In this document: positions 8,955-20,900 of the stretch, piece after piece
Layout of the letters: each line of letters opens with the position of its first letter
How positions within the stretch are numbered: position 1 is the stretch's first letter
Virus record (IMG/VR): IMGVR_UViG_3300006224_000008
Span: 1 to 64,000 of that record
Source of the DNA: a virus
Reading direction: 5' to 3' (one strand)
DNA: 64,000 nucleotides
Position numbers and translations under genes: made by a program
The notes under the pieces: model-generated
What the model was told of the DNA's origin: nothing
The model's input: the letters and a program-made list of their open reading frames with translations, nothing else
The model's database searches: none

Positions 8955-11900
8955 ATGCCCCAGGTTTTCACGTCCGAGGAACTTGGACTTCAGCCGGAAG
9001 CCAAGGGACCGGCCGTCTTCACAAGCGCGCAGCTTGGACTTGACCAGGAACCCACCGCACAAGCTCCGGCAGTTCTTACGCCGCAGCCCGAGATCGACAT
9101 CGGCGCGCCGATCAACATTCCCCCGGCGCCTAGTGCGCTTGGCGCCGTCGGCGAGACACTGATGAGCTTTCCCAAAGGTCTTGGGATGGCCGCCTCTCTT
9201 GCTGGTCCTCCGCTCAAGGCAGCCGTTGCTGACGTAGCCGCGCTCGCCGGTGCCGGTCAAGGTGGCAATCTTGCCGCATGGTCGGAGGGTGAGCAGATGC
9301 CGATGCAAAGGCCGGAATCGCCGTGGGTGAAATCACTGCCGCTGCGCGTCGCCGGTTCGTTGGTCGAGACAGCCCCGAAGATCGTCGGTATGGCTCTCGG
9401 ACCAAAGGGACTTATTGGATCCAGCCTGACTGCCGCCGCCCTGTTTGGCACTGACGAAGAAGGTAATTTCCATCCCACCGAAGCGCTGATTGCCGCTGGC
9501 ATTCCCGGAGTCATGCATCTGGCGAAGATCGGGATCAGTAAAGGCATCCTGAAGGCAATCCCGTCGGCTGAGATCGCCAGCAATCCCGTAGTCCAGAAAG
9601 CTACAGAATTTGTGGGCGAGCAGGCCGCGCTGAACGCGTACATGACGGCAACGGCGTCGCCGGAACTGATGCGCTTGTGGCGCGAGAACCCGGAAGAGGC
9701 CAAACGGCAGATCGCGGATATTGTCGGGGTGAACCTGGGCTTCGCGCTTCTAGGCATAGGCAACTGGCGCAGGAGAGTGCCGAGTCACACGGAACGTTAC
9801 CTCGCGGCGAACCAGAAGAGGTACGCGGACCTTACCGACATGCTGATTACGCGGGCAGCGGTCGGCCCCGAAGCGCAGCGTGAGATTGAAGCCACGATAA
9901 AAGCCCGCATGCTGCACTGGACCGGCGACATTGGCATCGGCCCGAGAACGACTCCGCCACCGTTGGTGGACAGAACCATCGAGGAAGCACAGAACGCACT
10001 TCTGCCGCCCGCACTAAGGCCGCAGGCGTTGCCTCCGGCATTGCCTCGCCCAGCGGTGCCGCCACGATTACCAGGGAATGAACCCCTGTTGACGCCGGAA
10101 CAGCAAGATCGCGTCGAGGCACGAATGCGTGCCGATGATGCTGCACGACAACAAGAGAAAGGACCTTATGCCCCTCCAGTCAGGATCGAGCCGCCAAGTG
10201 GTGTCCAGCAATATCCGGGAACTCCACAGCGGGAAAACGTACCGCCATACCCTCCGGAAGTTCGGCCGGAAGCGGGCGAACAAGCAGGCCGTGGCTATAG
10301 CATTGAACGAGGCGGGGCTGTCCCGCCGGAAGCGCCGCCACCTGAGCCTCAAATCCTGACATCTGAAAGCGCCAGATCCATCGACGAGTTTCCACCTAGC
10401 CAGCAGGAACTAGACGCGTTGCGTGAGAAGATAATGGCCGGAAGGCCGGAGGGCCTCACACCAAGAGAAAAGGAAGTACTCGATTGGCAGAAGCGACAAT
10501 CTGAAAATCTGCGGCTACTCTCCCCGGAAAACGCGGCCAAGCTTTCCGAGAAAGATTTTGAGCGATGGGCATACCCTAGGTGGACCGAAGAGCCGATCAG
10601 CGTCTCCGACGCAAAGGATGTATTTGAAATCCTGAGCGCGCTACTGATGAGAGGGGCTGATCGGATGAACATTAGGAAAGTTGCATCGATCCTAGCCTAC
10701 AATGTCCAGCGCGAGACTGATCCGGCCATACTGCGGAAAATGTTTGAAAGAAGCGGAGATCCGTACACCGAGGAAGAGATACAGAAAACCGCAGAGGCCA
10801 ACGAGGAACACAATCGGGCCACTGCTTCATATGTCGAGGCTGGCCGGGCCGCGCTCGCCGAAAAAGGCAAAACGCCCGCGCCGCCACCTGAGCCTCAGAT
10901 AAGAGGTCCGAAACGACCCGAGGACCTCACACCAGAGGACGGGATTCCGTACCTACTTAACCGACTTGGCAACGTTGAACGGTTGGTCAGTTTTGGCCCC
11001 AAGGCCGACCGCGATCTATTCGAGAAAGAACGGCAGAATATCCTGTGGGAATTATACTCACTCGACCGGCTGCCAGAAACCTACGTCAAGCAGGGCAACA
11101 GGTGGGTACAGGCGCGACCTGAGCCTCAGATAAAAGCCCCAGAATCTCCCGGCTTGATGCCGGAGTCAGCCAAGCCAATCGACTGGAAAGTCGAACTCCA
11201 GGCGACCATCGCGGACATGCGGAGACGAATTGCCACGCGTGAGGAAGTGTCTGGCGCAATTGCCCAGGTACGCCAGCCGTTGGTAGATGAGGCGTTCCGA
11301 AAAACAATCGAAGCGTGGGATGCGGTTGAGAAGGAACCGGATCCTTTCAAGAAAGTACAGTTGCAGAGTCTCGCACGGAAGGCCGACGACGATGCAGTCA
11401 AGTTCTTCTCCAAAGAGCAGAAGGAAACTGTTTTTCGCCGCATGATCGACGGGGAAGAACGTGTACAAGCTGCATGGGAGAAGTTCAATCTGGACTCCGT
11501 GCCAGAGAACGTTCGGGGAATCAGAATGCGGCCAACTGACCCCGAAAAAAGGTGGTTCTATCTCATCACGCCGTCCACCTATCCCGACCAGAAGGGGAAA
11601 TGGCAGGCAACGAGAATCGATGAGAGGGGACCATTCGGGCATTTCAACGCAGATACGCCTCAGGATGCTGTTGCGTCCTTGAGTGGTAGAACCGTTAAGG
11701 GAATTGGACCCCCTTGGGGATCCGTTGGAGAATGGGTAGTTGAGCGCGCAGAGCGCATACCGAAAGGTGGTGAAGCGTATGCCAAAGAAGAAAGGGTGCA
11801 AGGGCCGCAAGAAGTAGGCCCACAACCAGTGTTGCCCCCGGTCGAACCCGGAGGTAAAGTATTGCCGAGTCCAGAAGCGGTCCAACCTATCACCGTCCGC

Positions 11901-14900
11901 ACTGCTACCGGTGGCGAGATCTCCCAACCGCGCAGCACCGAAGGGGAAAAAGCTCCTGAAATGACGGTGGGCGAGGCCCCAGGTCAAGCTGTTCCTCGCA
12001 CCGCTTCTGAACTCGCTGCTCTCATAGCTGTCGCCAAGAGGGTTGAAAGCCGCGACCGCCAGCTCTACGAACAGATCAAGTTCTCCGGCAACCCCAGAGC
12101 CGCAGCAAAAGCGCGTGCCGCATGGCGCCAGACCAAACTCAATGTACGCGAACTCCAGCGGGAACTGAAAGCCCTCAAAGGCCCGAAAGGCATAGACATC
12201 AGCAAGCGCATGACGGCGGACGTTGGCGGGGAACGGATGCCCGACATCATTGATGACATCCTTGCCAATGTCGGCACGAAACTGTCTCTCGACTCCGCCA
12301 AGCAATACATGGAGGACATTGAGGAGAGGCTGAAGCGCGGTGGGGCCGCAGCCAAGTTGTTCACGCGAAAAGGCGGTCTCGCAATCGACGACGCCTTGGC
12401 CATGCTGATCGAGGCGAATCCGAATTACCGGCGACTGGAGACCGAGTACGATTTGCTGGATGCCATATTCGGCGCAGCCGAGAAACGGAAAGGCGCTAGG
12501 AAGGGCGAAGTTCGGGAAGAGCAAGTTCTGTCTGACAGGGAACGCCAGACGATAGATTTTGAAGAGGCCGCATTGCGCCAACGTGCCGACACTGAAGGAG
12601 TAAAAGCGGATACCCTCCTCATCGGCACCAAGTTCAAGTTGAGGGATGTTGAGTTTGAAGTGCAGGATCTGATCTTCGATGACAACGAGAACCTGCTCTT
12701 TGTCGTAGTTGAAGATGGCAAACGGTTTGGCACGCAACGCGTCGGCGCCGACTGGTACATTTTCCCGGACAAAGGCTCCCTTGAAAGGAAGGAGGCAGAA
12801 GTTGAATTCGTCTCGCCAGAGGAAGCGGCGGCACCGGAGGGGCCAACCCCTGAGTGGCGACGCCTTTTTGATGAGGAAAAGATAACCGGAGCCCAGGCGA
12901 AGACATTGCGGGCCATCGAGGCGGATACAGAATCAATCCGCCAGATACCAGTCGGAGGAGAGACCGAAACTTATGTCCGATTCAAAAACGGTGTCATAAA
13001 GTGGGTCACGAAAACGGGGGAACTCGCGGAGACCAGCCGGGCAGATGAGGCGTTCCCATCGGAAGAAGGGGCAACGACCCCGCCCGTATCCGTTTCTAGG
13101 GCGAATCTGATCTGGAATGCTGTCGCGGCATATCTCGAATCGATTCGCGCAATCGGCGCGCCATCCGACGCTGTAATTCAAGGTGTCATGGAAATAACCG
13201 GACTGGACAGGGGTGAGGTCGAGCCCGCGTTGGAAACGTTGAAATATGAAGGCAAAATCGAATGGCAAAAGAGGTTGCCGCAGCAAATCAATCTCATCCA
13301 AAGACCCCCTCCCGCCCCTGCCGCCGAACAGCCCCCTGTGGAAGGTGTTCCAGAGAGAGGACCAGCTCCGCCAGTTGCGCCTCCATCCCCGCCTAAACCA
13401 GCAGGCCCGGCACTGGACCTGTTCGGTCAACCTATAGCCCCAGAGAAACCGGCCGCGCCCGAACCGCCGAAGGGTCCGCAAGAGATCCAAGGCGGACTTG
13501 AAATCGGAACGGTGCCCTCCGGGGAACCTGCGGTAAAAGAGCGCCCCCTGACAGCGGCAGAGAAAAAGGAATTTCGGGCTCTCAGTCTCAAGCTCAGGGC
13601 CAACCGCGAAGAAGGCGGTGAGGCGCTGACAACTGAAGAGGCCCAGCGCTATGAGTACCTCGGAGCATTGGCGGGACAGAAGACGCTTGGAATCGATGTC
13701 CAGGTTGGGCTAAAGGGCAAACTAAAAGCGCTTGTGGCCCAGCTTGCATCACTTGACCAGCGGAAGCCGCAGTCCAGAGGTAAACGTTATGACAAGTGGG
13801 CACTCGACCGCAGCGACATCGAACGCCAGATAAAGAAGATTCGCAGTCAACTCACCGAAGGCCAGGGCGAAGATCTGGGCACTTCCGGACCACCAGAAGA
13901 AATGCCCAACGGCATGTTCATGCAGAGGCGCCGACGCGTCCGACAGATGACCGACGAGGAAGTACGCGAACGCTGGCCTGACCCCGGAGAGCGCTTGGAC
14001 GTGTTTCGCCTCTATGGAGAGCGACCATGGGTGGCTGAGTCCAGAACGATGGAGTTCTCGGATGCGTTCGGAACGCAACTGGAGGAAACCGGTGACTGGT
14101 ACATTGCCGCCTGGGGTAAGAGTCGCGATGAAGCGATAACTGAGGCGCAGCGGCAGAAGCGGAAAGGTTGGGAGAATCTGCCGGAGAAGAAGCCGGAACC
14201 GCCGCCTGCCATCTGGGCTAAGGAGCTATGGCAACTGACACGAAAGGAACTTGGCGACAACCGCGAGTTGCTTAGGCCGAAACTGGGCGTTGTCAGCGAC
14301 ACGATGCACCGGGATGCTGTTGCGCAGGCCATTCGAGACGGCAAGCCGGTACCGCCCGAGGTCCTGGCTGATTTCCCTGAACTCGCGCCCAAGCCCGAGG
14401 CTCCGCCACCAGCTCCAGCAGCCCCGGCAAAACCCGAGTTCGCTGGTGGCGCCCCAGAAGGTGCCCGTGTGGGCAATTACCTCAAGAAAGATGGCCGCTG
14501 GTACCGTGTCGATGCCGAGGGGAACCTTGGCAAGATCCCGACCAACAAAAAGCAGCACGACCAGCTTGAGCAGGAGTTCGCCTCGCCAACCCCTGCGGAC
14601 ACGCGCACGCCGATTGAGATTCTCGCCCAGGCAAAGCGCGTCAGCGTGAAGTTGCCCGAGGGTGCCACTGTGTTGCGCGGGTATGACGCGAAGGGCCGGA
14701 AGTCGGACATTTTCATCGCCAACATCAACAAGGGCGACAACATTTTCCGTGACGCTGGCATCGTTCGCGTCGAAGCCGGGTTCATCAACAAGGACAAGCA
14801 GTTTAAGCCAATCAAGGGCGACATCAAAGTTTCCGAACGCAAGCCAGCGAGGGAGGGAATGCTGCCGGAGACTGAGCGGCAAGCGCTACCGGAGAAGCCC

Positions 14901-17900
14901 CCTGGCGCTCCTATCCAGATGAGCGGCAACGACGGGTTTCTGATCCCGCCGCTGGAGACTGGGCCGCGTGAGGGGCTGCCCGCGTTCCACGGCACACCGC
15001 ATGAGGTGGACAGATTTCAATTGAAGTACCTGGGTACCGGCGAAGGTGCGCAGGTCTTTGGATGGGGACTCTATTTTGCAGAGGCGAGAGAAGTTGCTGA
15101 GAGATACAAACAGTCTCTGAGCGGTGGGGAACCGAGGTCATCCTATCGGTTCAATGGAAGGGAGGCATGGGAATGGCAGCGTGATTTTGAAAAGGCGATG
15201 GAGTATGACAAAGCATCGGTGTGGGAGAGGATACAACTGCACCATCCAAAGAACGCAATACGTGTAGCTGCTAGGGCTATCATCACGGACGATGCTGAAA
15301 GCGCTGCCAAACTGCTAAAGTACATCGAGACACTCCCGGATAGTTTATTCGCCAAAGAACGGGGCAACATCTACACCGTTGACATCGCCGAGGATTCCAT
15401 ACTGCTCGACTGGGATAGGCCGCTTCGAGAGCAGCCGCAAGCCGTGCGCGCCGCGCTGGCAAGACTGGAAGAGCAGGGCGATCCACAGGGGACATTACAC
15501 GCTCTGAAAGCTGTTCTTGCAGAGCACCTGACTGGTTCAGACTTTTACCGCCGCCTCGAAGCTCTGCGCGGGGCCAAGTGGGCGAGCGAAGCGCTCCAGT
15601 CCGTAGGCATCAACGGCATTCGATACCTAGACCAGAAAAGCAGGGATTTTATAGTCCAACACAGACCATCAGACGGAAAATGGTACGTCCTTAGCGGCAA
15701 GCCGTCCCCCGGTTTCGCTACAGAACGCGAAGCGCGTGATTGGGGATATGAACAGAGTTCGCGCAACTACGTTATCTGGGACGAGTCGAAGATCCGCATC
15801 ACTGAAAAGAACGGCAAGCCAGTTTCCCTCGATGAGTTTCGACAGGCCATGCCCCCCCGCGAAGGCGAAGCGGTTCCTAGCCGCGACGTGATTCTCGCCC
15901 AGGCCGATTCTCCTGAGCAGTTGCTGGCGCACGTTGACCGCCCGGAGCTTCAGATTCCGGCCGAGATGAAAGCGCTGGTCAAAGCGCTTCTCAGTCATCC
16001 CGTCGCCAAGAAAATACAGGGATTACGCTGGGCGATTGCTGATGTGCTTGCCGGTGGATTCGAGGGCGACTTTGATCCTCATGGCCGTCTGGCGCGCTTC
16101 TCGCGCTGGGCTGAAGTTAAGGCGCCTGTTCACGAGTTTCTCCATGACCTCTGGTACTTTCTGCAACCGGGCGAGCGCGGCGAGTTCATGGCCATGCGCG
16201 TTGAAGAGATTCGCAAGGCCCTGAAAGACCTTCCGCGTAACGCAGCGGAGATCGCCGCTCTGGAAAAGCTGCTGGAAGCACCTGTGACATCCGAGGAGTT
16301 CCTCGCACTGAAAATGCCGCGGTCACTTTACTGGCTGGCAAACGAACGCGAGTTCTTCGTGAGTGCGATGCAGGAACCCCTCGTGAAACGTCTCACGACG
16401 CCGGAAGCGCAAGGTGCGATTGCCAAGGTCCGCGAGTACATCAAAGGCTTGTGGGATGCATTCAAGGATTGGACGAAACTATCCCCCAAAACCGAGAGAC
16501 TCTTCCGCCAGATTTTCGAAGGCAAATACGAGTTCACACCGGAACAAGGGGCGGCGGCAGAGGCACGGGAGGGGGCGTTGCCCACGAGTCCTGAGGAGTT
16601 CAGAAAACAGAAGCGCCTTCTGGAACCGAACGTTGCTGGCAGAACGCTGGCAGGTTTCGCTGAGCCAGCGAAGATGAAAATGGAGCTGGCCGACCAGTTC
16701 AACCTGTCACCGCGGGCGCGCCGGATGATACGGCTGCCGCGTGAGGCGGAGATGTACAGCATCGCGGCGGGCGAATTGACCGGTATCGAAAATTATGTCC
16801 AGGCCAGAGACGCAGTTCCGAAGGATAACCCACATCTGCGTTGGGGAGTGACGCATGATGCCATAACGGGTATTGATTTTCAGGAGCACCTTGGCAGGAC
16901 TCTTACGGCCACATACGAGCGGCAGTTAGCCAAGGTGGATTCACCAGCTTTCCAACAGAAGATCTTCCGCGAAGCACAGCTTGCACTCAGGTCCGACCTC
17001 GCCGCCGAGAAAGAGGAAACCTTCCGGAACATCATCGCTGGGAAGGCCGCTGCACTGGAAGCGCAAATCCGCAATGCCGCCGGTGACGACGCACGCATCG
17101 AGACGCTTCGGGAGGACCTACGATTGACGCGTCCGCTGATGGACTGGGCCATGGCTGTGTCCCAGCAGATGGACAACATCGTCAATCGCGTGTACCGCGA
17201 GTACACGGAGTTCGGTCGCGCAGGTTACTGGACGCGCTGGCGGGAGAATGCGACGGGGCCGAAAAACGCAGAAGAGTTCTTCCGCCTCTATCAGCGTGCA
17301 CGAGCGGCCGAAGGCAATCCCCTCGTCGAACGCCAGGAAGTGGCCCTTGCGCGTCTTGCATCCGAAATCCTGGGGATCAACTTCGGACTAGCGGACAGGT
17401 TGCTTTGGGCGGAACGGTGGCGCCGCGAGCCCGACTTTGCCAAGGCAGTGAACGAACTGGGGGAAAAGTTCGTAAAGGATCTGCGCACGGACCCGGCCAA
17501 AGCCATTCGGGGCATGATAACTCGCGAAGGCACGCTCGCCACAAGAGCGTGGCAGGCGAAGACAGCCTACCTCGCCATCAATCGGGACGTGATGCGGGAA
17601 CTGGAACTCCTTGGCGATCTGGAACAAGCCGCGACGGTGATGAAACGCCTCCGCGATTCGGATCAATGGAAGCAACTCGTCAACACCGTCATCACTGACG
17701 CGGAAGGCGAAGGCGTTCCTGCTGTGGTCGTCGATGCGATGCGCGCCGGAAAGTATTCCTCCGCTTTTAACGAAGGGACCGGTAAACAAGTCTGGGTCGA
17801 TCCGAAAGGTGGGTTCCACGAGGTTGATCTGAACTGGACCCCGGACAAGGCTGTTGAAGCGCAAAAGAAAATAGACGGCTTCCTGACAGCCGTGAACGAC

Positions 17901-20900
17901 TGGATCTACGACGATGCCAACGCGAACAGCCCCGAGCTGGCGTATTGGCGGCAACAAGCTGACTGGGTGCGCGCAGTCTACAAGACGGCCTCGGTATTCG
18001 CTCCGAGCGCGGTGAAAAGTTTGTTCGTCCAGCATTCGCTGACCATGCTTTCCCCGTTCTTCCGGCAAGCCAAACTACCAGCAGTGAAGGTCTTGCAGGA
18101 CATGGCGGAGAACTATGAGCGTGCGCAGAATATCGGCAAGCAATGGTCTGTTGGCTTCGACCAGGACAACATGGACAAGGCTAGGCGCGCCGCGGAGGCG
18201 CACGGTTTCCATCCTATCTCGGAACTCCCGCTGTATCGTTCAAACATTTTTGATTCGCTGGCGTGGCATTATCGGCACGGCATCGCCATCAAGCCCGGGC
18301 AGAAACTGTATGGCGTGACGGTGCTCAAGGAAGACATCGACCTGCTGAAACACCAGGGCGGTGGCCTGTTCAATCTGATAAAGCGGGCACTGCCGATTGG
18401 GCGCAAAGGCCGAGAAGCGAAGATGCAGGAGGCGCGCTTGGTTGACCAATACCTGAAGACCGCTTTCCTGATGCGTCCCCCTCAGGAGTTCGGCGCCGAG
18501 CCAGGAACAACCGTGATGCGCGACTTCAGCACGCGTGGTGGCGGATTTGCGGATGCCGTCGGGAAAAACGCGATAGACGTCAAGCAGGAGGTCAAAGGCG
18601 GAAAGACTGTCGAGACCAGGGAAGTCAATCTGGATAAGTTCATGCAACTAGCCAACCTGCCGCAGTACTTCGAGCCTGTGGTGTGGCGATGGATTTCCGA
18701 ACGATCGAGGCAGTATAACGATGACACCGGATTCGAACCGTTGCTGAACAAACTGCGTGATCGGATTCACGAAGGAACAAATCCACCGAGGAGTGTTGAA
18801 GACGTTCTCGATTACATCACACGCAATTCTGAGGCTTCCCCCGAAGAGGTCAAAAAGGCCATTGTCGGCAACATGGCCAAGGAAACGTTTTCGTATTACA
18901 GGAATTTCATCGAAAAGCCGAGTGGAAGATCACTGACCGTTCGCGCCCTTCGTGCCACGTCACAAGGACCATTCAACACCGCGTTCGACCACGACATTGG
19001 CAGTTCCTTTTTCTACGACTACGGCATGTTCAGCACTCAGGAGGTCCGGGCTGCCGCCGTGGATGCCACCATGTTTTACCTGGAACGCGTCGAGGCTGCC
19101 ATGCGCAGTACTCTCGATGTGTACGATGAGGCCCTCAGGCAATTTCGGGAAACGAGATCTGGCAGTCCAGAGCGCAAAGCTTTGATGCAGCAAAATCGGG
19201 CACTGTTCAGGTCCGGTGATGATTTCCGGGATTATTCGGCTTTACGCGGCCAGCGCGATGAACTCCAGTGGTTCATGGAAAATCTTCCCATCTGGTCTAA
19301 GCAAAATATCTCCCGAAACGAAGGGTTGAACACCCTGTACCGGGTCATCGGAGATTCGGTCGTCAGCAAGCTGGCTGGATGGAAAACTGTGTCTCGCGTG
19401 TTTACTGGGTCTGCGGTGAAACAGGGGTTCGTGTTCAGCGCGATTGACCGGTTATACGGCACGTCCTACCTGAAATCGGCACTGTCAATGGCATTGAGCG
19501 CATACGACATCGCACTCAAAGGCCCGGCCATGTATCTGGCACGCAGGGCTGGATTGGCTGAGAAGCGGAAAGAAAAGTTCAGCGGCGTTGCCGAAGAGAT
19601 CTTCCGGGAAGGTAAATTCTTCGATCCGCTCTACGACTTGGGCATGGGCACAAAAACGCCCTTGTTGAATACCATAAAGAACAACCTCGCCATGCCATAC
19701 ACGCATGGCCGTGGTTATGACCCCAAGTTCTCAACCAATGCTGGCATCGCCCTGCTTCAAAAGGGTGCCTATCGGCTGTTATCGGGGGCCGAAACACCAC
19801 TGGAAGTTTTGCGGACTATCTTCCCGACCCTCGGCTATTCAGTTGCATACGACTCCGTCGCACGTCAGGCGTTCAACGCAATCAGCGTTATAGAGCGTCA
19901 AGCCCGCAGGTCGTTCGAACTGCACGAAGAAGCTGGCACCCTGGGCCGGTTCGACCTCAACGACCCGCGCAATCCGAAAAATGTACTGCCCGCATCTGAC
20001 ATTCTACCTCGTGGCCTGTTTCCAAAGACGCAGACGCAGTTAGCGCAGGCTCGTGAATTGTTCAAGCGAGGTACTGACGGAGATCTGAACGATTTCGTGA
20101 TGGAATTTTGGGCCAAACTCGCCAGAACGCCAAAAGACCAACGGGGCGAGGTCCATCTTCTCAGCGCAGACGCAAAAACACCAGAGGAAGCCGCCCGCCT
20201 TCAAACCAACCGCAGTCTGGGGATTGCGGCAATTGGACTTCTGGACATCCACCATGCCGGTTTCACAAACCGCATGTGGGTGATGCGTGGGTCTTCGATG
20301 TGGCGCCTGATGCAGCCAATCGCTGGTTGGACGTTCCAATCTACGAGGCAGTTATTTGAGTTGTTTGGGAAAAGCGCCACTGATCCCGCTTTGCGCCCCG
20401 CTGTCGCTACCGCTCTTACGGCGATCATGGTTCTGGCTGGCCTCGCTGCCATGGGCATTGGCGGTGACCTTGAGAAGCGGCTGTTTGATGAACTGGAGTG
20501 GATCATCAACAAGCGAGTCGATCCAGTCCGCTATTTCGGCATGGGCCGAGACTGGAAGGAGAACACGATCATCGCCTTAACCGGCATCTTCACGTATATC
20601 ACGGTTCTCTCCGGGTACTTGGAACGGTTGATGAGCGAGAAGGGAAATCGAACCAGTGTAACGGACCAAATGTTCGTGCTTTCTCTGGCGAACTCCATGG
20701 TCAGGTACGTCAGCGGAGTTATTCACACGAAGGATCCGAACTACGGTCTGGCTGGATTCGTGACCCGGGAAATTCCATCCCTGAAGCCCCTAATCCGACG
20801 GACGAGCGCCAACGAAGGGCTGACCAATGTTGAAAATGCGATAACGGCGATACAACGTTTCGCGCCGAAAGACCTCATACGACAGACTACGGGCGGTTTC

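Noticed and set aside
11166-12737. 523-residue open frame on the - strand inside the giant gene
   Set aside because: Antisense to a continuous 4,210-residue frame with real domain motifs; its composition is that of a reverse-strand shadow and no motif was seen.
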